Shown here: positions 8,366 through 16,600 of the stretch, in pieces
How positions within the stretch are numbered: the first letter of the stretch is position 1
Layout of the letters: each line of letters begins with the position of its first letter
Assembly: GCA_029243545.1 (NCBI GenBank)
Contig: JAQWRV010000028.1
Location: 62,001-126,000 of the forward strand
From: Rhodospirillaceae bacterium
Lineage (GTDB): Bacteria > Pseudomonadota > Alphaproteobacteria > Rhodospirillales > Rhodospirillaceae
DNA: 64,000 nt
Direction of reading: 5' to 3'
Notes under the pieces: generated by a model
Told to the model about the DNA's origin: nothing
Seen by the model: the letters and a program-made list of their open reading frames with translations, nothing else
Databases searched by the model: none
Made by a program: the position numbers and the translations under genes

Positions 8366-9154
8366 ATGGCTGTGAACTTTTTAGCCCGAATGGGTATGGC
8401 GCTAGCGATCCCTCTCAGCGTATCTGCCTGCGCGCTGACGCCAGATGCATCCTTCAAAGACTGCTCGTCTTGTCCAGAAATGGTAGTCATTCCAGAAGGC
8501 ACGTTCGTCATGGGCGCCAACCCTGATGCAAGTACGACATTCAAACCAGTTCCCAACGAATTACCACAACGCCGCGTCACCATCGAAACCTTTGCTATCG
8601 GTAAATACGAGGTCACCCAAGCTCAGTGGTTTGATGTAATGGGCGAGCGCCCGAGCGAATTCACGGGCGACGAATTACCCGTTGAAACTGTGTCATGGAA
8701 CGACATTCAGAACTTTATTCGAAAGCTCAACACCAAGACGGATGAGCGGTACCGGTTGCCGACCGAGGCGGAGTGGGAATACGCCGCCCGTGCCGGCAGT
8801 AGCGGGCAATTCTTCTTTGGCGATAATGTAGCTGCGTTAGACATGTATGCCTGGTATCTTGATAACTCAGACGACACCACGCACCCAGTAGGGCAGAAAC
8901 GCCCCAACATGTTTGGACTCTATGACGTTCATGGCAATGTCTGGGAATGGACCGCAGATTGCTACAAAGACTCTTTTGAAGGCGCCCCCACCGATGGCCG
9001 CGCCGTTGAGCAGGCCGGGCATTGTTATCGCGTCGACCGCGGCGGGTCATGGATCAACAAACCGTTTAACCTCAGATCGACGCAGCGACATCGAAGCGGC
9101 GCCGGAGACCGATATTTCGGTATGGGAGTACGGCTCGCCAGAACGCTGGACTAG
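8366..9154 (+). CDS. SUMF1-family lipoprotein, paralogue of the divergent neighbour
   Basis: A 262-aa protein with the same domain order as the divergent gene (DCSSCPEMVVIPEGTFVMGA, YEVTQAQWFDVMG, RLPTEAEWEYAARAGS, HGNVWEWTADC, RGGSWINKPFNLRS). Its N-terminus ends in a lipobox-like VSAC, suggesting a membrane-anchored lipoprotein rather than a freely secreted protein. The final block again lacks the FGE cysteine pair. An AGAAGTTAGG sequence sits about 10 bases before the ATG. The pair probably arose by duplication followed by inversion and changed anchoring. SUMF1-like proteins without the cysteines often act as sugar- or protein-binding or cofactor-processing proteins, so no reaction is assigned. 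Confidence 0.85.
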   Translation: MAVNFLARMGMALAIPLSVSACALTPDASFKDCSSCPEMVVIPEGTFVMGANPDASTTFKPVPNELPQRRVTIETFAIGKYEVTQAQWFDVMGERPSEFTGDELPVETVSWNDIQNFIRKLNTKTDERYRLPTEAEWEYAARAGSSGQFFFGDNVAALDMYAWYLDNSDDTTHPVGQKRPNMFGLYDVHGNVWEWTADCYKDSFEGAPTDGRAVEQAGHCYRVDRGGSWINKPFNLRSTQRHRSGAGDRYFGMGVRLARTLD

Positions 9155-9208
9155 CCGGGTGTAAGTTCCAATAATATGTGTAGTGATTAGTTTCTTCGGG
9201 AAAAGACC

Positions 9209-9805
9209 ATGAACGATACGACTTCGACTGTTTCACGCCGGACACTTGGCGCTTTGGCTGCTGGAGTACCAGCGCTGACTTTGTCAGGCCGTGCAGCGCT
9301 CGCTGCCGACGAGCCGGCCACAACGCAACAGGTGCGTGACCGCTTGCCCGTCTTAGCCCGTCACGAAGGGGTCTGGGACGGCACGTTCATGCGGCTAGAT
9401 GCGAACAACAGCGTAGCCGCGCAGTTCAAGTCGCGCATCATCAAGCGCTTTCTACCCGATGAATTCTGGCCCCAGATTTACCACCAAACCAACATGTATG
9501 ACCTCCCAGACGGCACCCATCAGGTGATCGATACCAAAGGCGCATATCGCGATGGCAAGATTCATTTCGGTAGCGCGCGCGTACAGGGCTGGCAGTTAGA
9601 CGACACCACCGACCCTTTTAACCGCTCGGTGCTGCTGTATATGGTCTACACAAGCGATCCAAATCAATATGTCTATGAAATGATCAACATTTCTGATGAC
9701 GGTCAGCACCGGACGCGCATAACTCAGTTTTTGAAAGACGGCAGAAATATGCGGCGCACGCTCATTGACGAAGAACTTGTTAGCAGTGACTGGACAAAAT
9801 TCTAA
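9209..9805 (+). CDS. Tat-exported hypothetical protein, calycin-like
   Basis: A 198-aa protein with a twin-arginine signal (SRRTLGALAAGVPALTLSG; cleavage probably after ALAA). The mature part begins with ARHEGVWDGTFMRLD, an N-terminal pattern seen in small beta-barrel (calycin/nitrobindin-like, DUF3598-type) proteins. It continues with alternating beta-type segments ending in RTLIDEELVSSDW. No catalytic motif was recognised. The gene follows the SUMF1 lipoprotein by 54 bases and precedes signal peptidase I by 29 bases on the same strand. It may bind a hydrophobic ligand or haem; this is inference from the fold-like pattern only. Confidence 0.7.
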   Translation: MNDTTSTVSRRTLGALAAGVPALTLSGRAALAADEPATTQQVRDRLPVLARHEGVWDGTFMRLDANNSVAAQFKSRIIKRFLPDEFWPQIYHQTNMYDLPDGTHQVIDTKGAYRDGKIHFGSARVQGWQLDDTTDPFNRSVLLYMVYTSDPNQYVYEMINISDDGQHRTRITQFLKDGRNMRRTLIDEELVSSDWTKF

Positions 9806-9834
9806 GAAGATGGCGTGGTCTTACCAAGGCCACA

Positions 9835-10599
9835 ATGAGGCTGCTAATTGTGGCGGCATCAACAGAATGGCCAAACATGAAACGTGAAATTCTCTCCTGG
9901 GTTCTGGTTCTCACGGCGGTCTTGGCCTTTCGCTCCTTTGCCTTTGCCTCCTACTACATTCCTTCTGAATCCATGGCGCCCAACCTACTGGTGGGCGACC
10001 GCATCGTTGTGTCCAAGTGGGCATACGGCTTTGGGCCCTATAACACCGAGTTTTTCGACCTCCCGTTAGAACAGCGGGTGCTGGCGAGACCGTTGAGCCG
10101 CGGTGACATCGCTGTGTTCAAACTGCCGCGGGATAACGAGACTGATTACATCAAGCGCATCATCGGCCTGCCCGGTGATGAGATACAATTTCGCGGCGGC
10201 GTAGCGTTCATCAATGGGGAAATGATAACGCGCCTGCGGATCGACGACTTTGTGTGGGCTGGCCCCGAGGGCCGGCAACAGAGGGCTGCAAGGTTTGAAG
10301 AAACCCTGCCCGACGGTAGACGCTATGTCACCCTGGACTGGGGCATCGGTAGTCGTGCCGATGATTTTGGCCCCGCGACCGTACCGGAAGGACATTACTT
10401 TGCCGTCGGAGATCACCGCGATAACTCGTTGGATAGCCGGTTTTCCAAGGCCTCCGGTGTTGGATTTGTGCCGGCGCGTAATCTGGTGGGCCGGGCTGAG
10501 GCGATTTTATGGTCTTGGTCGGGAGAAGCGGAGTGGAGTTCACCAGTAACCTGGCTAAACGCGTTTCGTGGCAACCGTGCTGTAAGTGCGCTGCACTGA
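9835..10599 (+). CDS. lepB: Signal peptidase I
   Basis: The type I signal peptidase that removes Sec and Tat signal peptides at the periplasmic face of the inner membrane. One N-terminal membrane segment (LSWVLVLTAVLAFRSFAFASYY) is followed by the catalytic box with nucleophile S46 (IPSESMAPNLLVGDRIVVSK), the general base K107 in DYIKRIIGLPGDE, and the conserved GHYFAVGDHRDNSLDSR. An internal ATG at 9877 would give a more typical short N-terminus and is a plausible alternative start. It may be a second, dedicated LepB, because housekeeping lepB in Alphaproteobacteria usually sits beside rnc/era, which are not here (context inference). Confidence 0.93.
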   Translation: MRLLIVAASTEWPNMKREILSWVLVLTAVLAFRSFAFASYYIPSESMAPNLLVGDRIVVSKWAYGFGPYNTEFFDLPLEQRVLARPLSRGDIAVFKLPRDNETDYIKRIIGLPGDEIQFRGGVAFINGEMITRLRIDDFVWAGPEGRQQRAARFEETLPDGRRYVTLDWGIGSRADDFGPATVPEGHYFAVGDHRDNSLDSRFSKASGVGFVPARNLVGRAEAILWSWSGEAEWSSPVTWLNAFRGNRAVSALH

Positions 10600-10699
10600 T
10601 GAAGCATCTCATTGCTATTGGCTGCTGGGCGTTACTGCTGAGTTCTAATGCGATAACGCAGATGGGTGAAAACTACCGGATTCCAGACGTTCTTGATGC

Positions 10700-11605
10700 T
10701 CAGCCGGAAAGCATGACGACCAGTATGCCGAGTGCCGCTATCAAAACGCCTAAGACCTCCCAAAGCACCATGCGCTCTTTGAACACAAAGCGTGACGCAA
10801 TATAGACGAAGATTAATTCCACCTGCCCCACAGCCATAACGTAAGACGCGTTTTGCAAAGTGAACGCCGTATACCAGCAAGCCGAGGCGACAATGCCGGT
10901 AAAGCCAACACCCAGGCCATATGCCCATGACTTGGTGACCCTAGAAATCACGCCTGGGCTTCTGAACCGCAACCAAAACGCCAGGGCGACTGCTTGCGCC
11001 GTTGTCACCCAGGCCAATGTCGTCAGGGCCCGGAGAATAAAATCACCATCTGATAGGGAGAGTGCAGCCGCCCGGTAAAACACCGCAGCCACAGCATATA
11101 ACCCTCCGACAACCAGACCGAACAGGGCTGGTTTATGGCGCAACGTGGACACGAAACTGGCGATGGATAGACCGGACCGGGCCGTTGCCATCAACACGAC
11201 GCCGGCGAAGGCGATGAGAATGCCAAGAAGACCGCTTGTTTCGACACGATCATCAAGAACCAGGTAGGACACCGCAACTGTTTGGATAACTTCAGTCTTT
11301 GTATAAGTGGTGCCAACTGTAAACGTACTCAGTCCGAGCAGACGCAACAGCAATGCATTGCCGAGTAGCTGGGTAAAACCACCACCCCAGGCATAAGCCA
11401 AAAACGTGCCGTTGGGAGACGGCAGCGACGTGCCCGTTAAAGACAACAGCCCTGCCAGCCCGACAAGTATCATCGGCAAACCGAATAAAAAGCGGGAAAA
11501 TGTAGCACCCAAGACCGTGAGGTCTTCCGTCAGATGCTTTTGCAACGACGTGCGTACAGACTGCACGGCAGCGGCCGCGATGGTGAGAGAAACCCACAGA
11601 TCCAT
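10700..11605 (-). CDS. EamA-family (DMT superfamily) transporter
   Basis: A 301-aa integral membrane protein with about ten predicted hydrophobic helices arranged as two EamA repeats; the second repeat starts near residue 150. It resembles drug/metabolite exporters of the inner membrane (start MDLWVSLTIAAAAVQSVRTS; final helix VLGVLIAALGILVVMLSG). It converges with lepB (100 bases apart) and lies upstream of leuD on the same strand, 37 bases from the leuD stop. The substrate is not predictable. Confidence 0.87.
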   Translation of the reverse strand: MDLWVSLTIAAAAVQSVRTSLQKHLTEDLTVLGATFSRFLFGLPMILVGLAGLLSLTGTSLPSPNGTFLAYAWGGGFTQLLGNALLLRLLGLSTFTVGTTYTKTEVIQTVAVSYLVLDDRVETSGLLGILIAFAGVVLMATARSGLSIASFVSTLRHKPALFGLVVGGLYAVAAVFYRAAALSLSDGDFILRALTTLAWVTTAQAVALAFWLRFRSPGVISRVTKSWAYGLGVGFTGIVASACWYTAFTLQNASYVMAVGQVELIFVYIASRFVFKERMVLWEVLGVLIAALGILVVMLSG

Positions 11606-11641
11606 AAAAATATTTTCAGATAAGCACCAGAGGTAAACCCT

Positions 11642-12274
11642 CTAGAGATACACCCAAGGCCTTGCCGTTTTATCCCTCACCTGAAAGGCAAGGATTTCGG
11701 CGTCCCGCTTGAGAGTCAGGCCAATAGGGTCAAGCCCTTCAACCAACATTTCTTTGTCGGCTGGTGCGATATCAAAGGTGTACTGGCCGCCGTCAGGTCC
11801 CATAACGTTTTGATCCGGCAAATCAATTTGGAGTGCTGCTGTTCCGTTGCTGTCTTCCATGGCTTTGGCGAACGCCTTCACCGTATCTTCTTGCAAGACC
11901 ACAGGCAGAATGCCGTTGCGCACGCAGTTGCCATAAAAGATGGTGCCAAAGCTGGGGGCGATAACGCATCGGATACCCCATTCCTTGAGCGCCCAAACTG
12001 CATGTTCCCGCGACGAACCACAGCCGAAGTTTTCGCCGGACAAAAGAATTTCTACGTCCCGGTAGGATGCTTGATTGAGGATAAAGTCAGGGTCCTCGAC
12101 CCGCGCATCAACATTCGTATAGCGCCAGTTGGCAAACATACCAACAGACAGGCCCTCTTTGGTTACGCCTTTCATTTCCCGGCTGGGAATGATGGCATCT
12201 GTATCAATGTTGACCCGCATGATGGGCGCCGCGACTGACGTGAGCGTTGTGAACTTTTGCATCTGAAGTGTCAT
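11642..12274 (-). CDS. leuD: 3-isopropylmalate dehydratase-type small subunit
   Basis: The swivelling C-terminal domain of an aconitase-superfamily hydro-lyase. The family signature FGCGSSREHAVWALKEWG carries the substrate-contacting Ser-Arg pair, followed by VIAPSFGTIFYGNCVRNGILP. Length (about 210 aa) is normal for LeuD. ATG at 12274 has a GGAGCG ribosome site; a GTG directly before it at 12277 is less likely. The gene starts 11 bases after the leuC stop, so they form one operon. In E. coli LeuC-LeuD isomerises 2- to 3-isopropylmalate; leuA and leuB are absent here and the partner LeuC is atypical, so a related hydro-lyase reaction is possible. Confidence 0.88.
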   Translation of the reverse strand: MTLQMQKFTTLTSVAAPIMRVNIDTDAIIPSREMKGVTKEGLSVGMFANWRYTNVDARVEDPDFILNQASYRDVEILLSGENFGCGSSREHAVWALKEWGIRCVIAPSFGTIFYGNCVRNGILPVVLQEDTVKAFAKAMEDSNGTAALQIDLPDQNVMGPDGGQYTFDIAPADKEMLVEGLDPIGLTLKRDAEILAFQVRDKTARPWVYL

Positions 12275-12285
12275 CACAGCGCTCC

Positions 12286-13692
12286 TTATTGGCCAAGCTT
12301 GCGTACATCGGCGATTGAACCAGCAATCGCTGACGCCGCTACGGATGTGGGACTTGCCAAGTGGGTCCGTGTCTTTGGCCCTTGGCGGTTTTCAAAATTA
12401 CGGTTGGTGGAACTAATCACTCGTTCTTGTTCACCAAAGTGTTCGCCACCGGCAAAGAAGCACATGGAACAGCCACTTTCGCGCCACTCGAACCCGGCCT
12501 CTATGAGCACTTTATCTAAACCTTCAGACTCTGCCGCTTTTTTCACCTGACTAGAGCCAGGCACGACTATGGCCTTCACACCCTCTGCCACACGCCGCCC
12601 CTCCACTACCTTAGCCACGTCACGGAGGTCCGACAGGCGGGAATTGGTGCAGGAGCCGATAAACGCGGCATCTATGGGCAGCCCTTCCAGCGGCGTGCCG
12701 GGTGTGAGGTCCATGTATTCCAGCGCCCGCTCCCACGCCGACCGGGTGTTAGCATTTGGTGCACTTGAAGGATCGGGTACAACACCATCGATCCGGCTGC
12801 CGTGTCCCGGGCTAGTACCCCAGGTGACTGCCGGCACGATACGGGTACAGTCGATAGCGATGTCTTTGTCGTAGGCGGCATCGTCATCAGCCTTGAGGGT
12901 GCGCCAGTACTGCACGGCCCTGTCCCATGTGGCTCCGGTCGGTGCATAGGGACGGCCTTCAACGTAGTCGAGGGTGGTGTCATCTGGAGGAATAACGCCT
13001 GTGAAGGCTGCAAACTCCACCGCCATATTGCATACGGTAAAGCGGTTCTCCTGCGGCAAAGCACGGATAGCCGGTCCGGTGAATTCGATAGCATGCCCAA
13101 CACCGCCACTGGCCGTGTATTTGCCGATGAGCGTGAGGATCATATCCTTGGCGGTCACACCGAATCCTAGGGCACCATCAAACGTCACTCGCATGGACTT
13201 GGGTTTGTTGACAGCCAAGGTTTTTGTCGCGAGGGCATGCTCACCTTCGGTTGAGCCGATTCCCCAAGCCAAAGCGCCAAGCGCCCCAAGGGTGCAAGTA
13301 TGACTATCTGGGCAGACCTGAGTTAGGCCCGGCAAAGTGATGCCCTGCTCCGCCGATACCACATGGACAATGCCCTGGCGGTCGTCACCAATATCGAACA
13401 GCGTAATCCCTGCTGCATCGGCAGCTTCACGTGTAGTTGTGATGAAGTTTTTGCCAAACGGCATGATGGTGTCATCGCCACGCCCCGGTAGGGTGTCAAC
13501 AATATGGTCCATAGTGCAAAATACCTGCTCTGGATTACGCACAGCGCGGCCCGCCGCTTCAAGCCCCTTCAGCGACACCGACCCCGTGCGCTCATGAAGA
13601 AAGACTCGGTCCATGTAGAGCAGGGTCGCATCGTCACCAAGATCGGCAACCGTATGCGCGTCCCAAAGTTTCTCGATGAGTGTACGGGCCAT
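12286..13692 (-). CDS. leuC: 3-isopropylmalate dehydratase-type large subunit
   Basis: The [4Fe-4S] large subunit (468 aa, close to the usual 466). It opens with ARTLIEKLWDAHTV and has DSHTCTLGALGALAWGIGSTE, then the cluster ligands Cys in FIGSCTNSRLSDLRD and the CSMC pair near residues 411-414. After CSMC the sequence reads FFAGGEHFGEQERVISSTNRNF, where canonical LeuC has a CxxMNPD...GERCASTSNRNF block. The active-site environment is therefore changed, and the substrate may differ from isopropylmalate. The upstream region carries a perfect 30-bp palindrome whose end overlaps the likely ribosome-binding area, suggesting repressor control. Confidence 0.88.
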   Translation of the reverse strand: MARTLIEKLWDAHTVADLGDDATLLYMDRVFLHERTGSVSLKGLEAAGRAVRNPEQVFCTMDHIVDTLPGRGDDTIMPFGKNFITTTREAADAAGITLFDIGDDRQGIVHVVSAEQGITLPGLTQVCPDSHTCTLGALGALAWGIGSTEGEHALATKTLAVNKPKSMRVTFDGALGFGVTAKDMILTLIGKYTASGGVGHAIEFTGPAIRALPQENRFTVCNMAVEFAAFTGVIPPDDTTLDYVEGRPYAPTGATWDRAVQYWRTLKADDDAAYDKDIAIDCTRIVPAVTWGTSPGHGSRIDGVVPDPSSAPNANTRSAWERALEYMDLTPGTPLEGLPIDAAFIGSCTNSRLSDLRDVAKVVEGRRVAEGVKAIVVPGSSQVKKAAESEGLDKVLIEAGFEWRESGCSMCFFAGGEHFGEQERVISSTNRNFENRQGPKTRTHLASPTSVAASAIAGSIADVRKLGQ

Positions 13693-13699
13693 AAATAAC

Positions 13700-13729
13700 T
13701 ATCCATAAGTAAGTACTTACTTATGGATA
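13700..13729. promoter_or_regulatory. Perfect 30-bp palindrome, probable operator
   Basis: Two perfect 15-base half-sites (TATCCATAAGTAAGT and its reverse complement) meet with no spacer at 13714/13715. It lies 8 bases upstream of the leuC start codon on the minus strand and about 120 bases upstream of the plus-strand VOC gene. The central AAGTAAGTACTTACTT is of the style bound by TetR-family dimers. It includes the GGA that would serve leuC as ribosome-binding sequence, so a bound repressor or an mRNA hairpin could block expression. No regulator gene is adjacent. Confidence 0.7.
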
Positions 13730-13851
13730 TAGCCCTCCTCTGCTGGCAAGAAAAGGTGTGGTGGTGGATTGTTCTATTTCTGGCGCGGTCACGTCACAAT
13801 GCAGTGTAGGATTGCAGGACCACTGTCAATCAAAACACAAGGAGTGAGTAA

Positions 13852-14352
13852 ATGGCCCTCGTTAGCCCCATGGTGCGCACAGCATTGTTCGTATCCGACA
13901 TTGACCGGTCTGCAGCGTTCTATAAAGAGGTCATGGAACTTGAGGACGTCTATGCGGAAGGCGGATTAACCCATGCTACTGCGGCAAAGTTGCTCGGCAT
14001 GCCGCCTGAAACCAACATCCGCTATAAAATACTGCGAGCAGCGGGACTGAACAAAGGCATGGTCGGTCTCTTTCAGATGAAAGACCCTGAGCCTCCCAAC
14101 ATTAGCAAGCGCCCTGACGGCTGCAGTGTCGGTGAAGCTTGTCTGGTGTTTTATTGCGCGGATCTCGATGTGGTCCATGACCGGCTGATTACTGGCGGAC
14201 ACCACGTTGTCTGCCCACCTCTGCATCTTGAGGTCGAAATTGAAGCTGGGGCAATAGAATCAGACGGCCGCGGACAACGTGAGATGACGTTTCACGATCC
14301 TGACGGCGTGCTTGTGAACCTAATCGAAATGGATCCAACCAGCGATCGTTAA
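13852..14352 (+). CDS. VOC (glyoxalase/bleomycin-resistance) family protein
   Basis: A 166-aa cytosolic VOC protein: the first beta-alpha-beta-beta-beta unit starts at VSPMVRTALFVSDIDRSAAFYK and the second at GEACLVFYCADLDVVHDRL. The C-terminal FHDPDGVLVNLIEMD contains the typical metal-ligand Glu. An AAGGAG ribosome site precedes the ATG. It is transcribed away from leuCD across the palindrome-containing spacer. A cupin remnant follows after 13 bases, so the gene was probably once the first of a two-gene transcript. The substrate is unknown. Confidence 0.85.
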   Translation: MALVSPMVRTALFVSDIDRSAAFYKEVMELEDVYAEGGLTHATAAKLLGMPPETNIRYKILRAAGLNKGMVGLFQMKDPEPPNISKRPDGCSVGEACLVFYCADLDVVHDRLITGGHHVVCPPLHLEVEIEAGAIESDGRGQREMTFHDPDGVLVNLIEMDPTSDR

Positions 14353-14365
14353 GAGGAGTAGCGCT

Positions 14366-14619
14366 ATGTTGGATGGTGAACTGACACTTGTGATGGATGC
14401 AAGGGAGACAACGGTTTCGCGCGGACAAAGTCTCGGTTTCCGTTTTGGTGTGGAAGGTGGCACATGTTGGAAAACAGATCGGATTTGCCGGCTACATTTA
14501 TGGTTGTGGTCGGACCCCGGAAAGATGAAGTGGTCACATTTCCCGACCACAACCTTGTATTGGATGACAAAACTTCAGGACCGGTTTGGCAGCACAGGAG
14601 TGGAGTTCCCTATAGGTGA
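14366..14619 (+). pseudogene. Cupin-domain gene remnant, 5'-truncated and frameshifted
   Basis: The first ~31 codons read LDGELTLVMDARETTVSRGQ..GFRFGVEG, the middle of a single-domain cupin (the ...LDGE...... strand). A one-base loss near 14458-14461 then shifts the frame. Read in the next frame, the text continues as HMLENRSDLPATFMVV, then DEVVTFPDHNLVLDD and WQHRSGVPYR, the normal end of such cupins, with a stop at 14617-14619. The usual N-terminal ~40 residues with the first HxH motif are missing, and a start codon with good AGGAG spacing sits directly before the broken part. Without the shift the frame runs on to 14626. It is probably non-functional. Confidence 0.75.
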
Positions 14620-14653
14620 GAGCTAACGCATCTAATTATGTCGCAGTGGTCGT

Positions 14654-15862
14654 CTACTCATGGCGCAGGGCTTCGATGGGATCAAGGCGAGCCGCACGCT
14701 GTGCCGGCATATAACCGAATACCAGCCCGACCAGTGCCGAGAATACAAATGCCATCATCATCATGTCGGGCTGGATTATAAAGGGCACATTGAGCAACGG
14801 CGCCATCGCCCATGCGCCACTAAGTCCCACGAGAATGCCGACGATACCGCCAAAACCGGATAGCATGGCGGCTTCCACAAGGAACTGAAACAGCACTTCC
14901 TTCTCGCGGGCGCCGATGGCCATGCGGATACCGATTTCACGGGTGCGTTCTGTCACTGAGACCAGCATGATATTCATAATGCCAATGCCGCCGACCAACA
15001 AACTAATAGCCGCGATGGCCGACAAAAACCCGGTCATCACTGTCGTCGAGCTTTGGAACGCGGACGACATTTCCTGCACACCGCGGACGGTGAACAAATC
15101 GTCAGAGCCTGGTTGCGCTGGACGTCGTTCACGCATGATCATTTCGACTTCGCTTTGCGCAGCACTGACCAGGGAGTCACTCAAAGCAGAAACGTAAATC
15201 TGATCAACCTTCTTGTTGCCAGAAATGCGGCGTTGATAATATTTCACCGGCACAGCCACCACGTCGTCTTGATCACCAGAGAACATCACCTGGCCTTTGG
15301 GCTCCAAAAGGCCTATCACCTCACAGGAGGCTTTGCTGACACGCAGCGTTTTGCCAAGAAACGGTTCTTCCTTGAATAATTCCTTACGAACGGTTTCACC
15401 GATGATGCAGACCGACTTCCCGCCCTGCTCTTCCACCGGGGTGAAGAGCCGCCCGGCTGCCAACCCCCAACTGCGGACATTGACGAACTCACGGTCTGTC
15501 CCCACCACTTGAGACCGCCGGTTGGCGTTACCATAGACCACTATCTGCCGCCCGATGGACATCGGAGCCACACCCGACAACATGCTGGTTTCCCGGCGTA
15601 GGGCGTTAACGTCATCCATCTCAAACGGTGGCGCGGGCACGCGGGCACCGCCGCCGCGTCTGCGCTGTCCTGGAAACACAGTCAGCATAGTGCTGCCAAG
15701 CTTGGATATTTCCTCTTGCACTTGCGCCTTTGTCCCCTCGCCCAGCGTAACCACAATAATGACGGCCGCCACGCCGATAACGATGCCGAGCGTGGTCAAA
15801 ATTGAGCGAAGCACATTGCGCCGGATTTCACGAAAGGAGAGAAGAAGAATATTACCTATCAT
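14654..15862 (-). CDS. MacB-like ABC transporter permease
   Basis: A 402-aa permease of the MacB/FtsX type: the N-terminal helix ([25 protein letters not shown], near residues 15-40), a ~230-residue periplasmic MacB_PCD domain, and three C-terminal helices ([20 protein letters not shown], then [17 protein letters not shown] and the last [20 protein letters not shown]). It is the third gene of an operon with a separate ATPase (9-base gap) and an adaptor. In E. coli ATPase and permease are fused in MacB; here they are split. With the adaptor it should form a tripartite pump exporting peptides, macrolides or lipid-like molecules; the outer-membrane channel gene is not nearby. Confidence 0.92.
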   Translation of the reverse strand: MIGNILLLSFREIRRNVLRSILTTLGIVIGVAAVIIVVTLGEGTKAQVQEEISKLGSTMLTVFPGQRRRGGGARVPAPPFEMDDVNALRRETSMLSGVAPMSIGRQIVVYGNANRRSQVVGTDREFVNVRSWGLAAGRLFTPVEEQGGKSVCIIGETVRKELFKEEPFLGKTLRVSKASCEVIGLLEPKGQVMFSGDQDDVVAVPVKYYQRRISGNKKVDQIYVSALSDSLVSAAQSEVEMIMRERRPAQPGSDDLFTVRGVQEMSSAFQSSTTVMTGFLSAIAAISLLVGGIGIMNIMLVSVTERTREIGIRMAIGAREKEVLFQFLVEAAMLSGFGGIVGILVGLSGAWAMAPLLNVPFIIQPDMMMMAFVFSALVGLVFGYMPAQRAARLDPIEALRHE

Positions 15863-15871
15863 TATGTCACC

Positions 15872-16600
15872 TCACGCCGCTTCTGCATGCCATTCACTAA
15901 CTATGAGGCCGTCCCTGAACTCCAGTTTGCGGCGGGCGAAGGCAGCCATTTCATTTTCGTGGGTGACGAGCACGATGGTCAGTCCCTGCTCCTCGTTGAG
16001 ACGGGCAAGCAACTCCATGATTTCTTGACTGCGGGCGGTATCGAGGTTGCCTGTCGGTTCATCGGCCAATAAAAGAGAGGGCCGTGTCACCATCGCTCTC
16101 GCAATGGCAACACGCTGTTGCTGGCCACCAGACAACTCGGAGGCGGTGTGATGTTCTCGGTCTTCGAGTCCGACCGCACGCAAGGCCCCCATGGCCATGT
16201 CCCGCCTTTCCGCTTTAGAAATGCGTCTGTAAATGAGTGGCAGTTCCAAATTCTCCAGCGCCGTGGTCCGCGACAACAAGTTAAAACCCTGAAACACGAA
16301 GCCAAGGTAATGCCGGCGCAGCAGAGCGCGCTGATCCCGCGTCAGAGTTTTGACATCGACACCCTTGAACAGATATCGCCCGGCAGTGGGTGTATCTAGA
16401 CAACCTAGTATGTTCATCGTCGTCGATTTGCCGGATCCACTGGACCCCATGACCGCAACGAATTCGCCGGCTTGGATCTCAAAGCTCACGCCATCCAGCG
16501 CACGAACCGCCGTTTCACCCTCTCCGTAGACCTTCTCAACATTTTCGAAGGCGACAACCGGGCCGTTGAAGTCTGCCGTTGATAAGTCAGCTTCCGTCAT
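15872..16600 (-). CDS. MacB-like ABC transporter ATP-binding protein
   Basis: A 242-aa ATPase with Walker [14 protein letters not shown]-loop FVFQGFNLL, signature [14 protein letters not shown], Walker [13 protein letters not shown] and the switch His in LVTHENE. This is the LolD/MacB/FtsE subclass. Its start codon overlaps the adaptor stop as ATGA (16597-16600), implying translational coupling, and the permease follows. It powers mechanotransmission-type export rather than substrate passage through the membrane domain. Confidence 0.94.
   Translation of the reverse strand: MTEADLSTADFNGPVVAFENVEKVYGEGETAVRALDGVSFEIQAGEFVAVMGSSGSGKSTTMNILGCLDTPTAGRYLFKGVDVKTLTRDQRALLRRHYLGFVFQGFNLLSRTTALENLELPLIYRRISKAERRDMAMGALRAVGLEDREHHTASELSGGQQQRVAIARAMVTRPSLLLADEPTGNLDTARSQEIMELLARLNEEQGLTIVLVTHENEMAAFARRKLEFRDGLIVSEWHAEAA

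Noticed and set aside
10509-10805. A 98-codon plus-strand frame overlapping the lepB end and the EamA gene
   Set aside because: It runs across two well-supported genes, has no ribosome site and resembles no family.
14366-14626. An intact 86-aa protein after the VOC gene
   Set aside because: Its second half is out of frame with clear cupin C-terminal sequence, so it was called a pseudogene.
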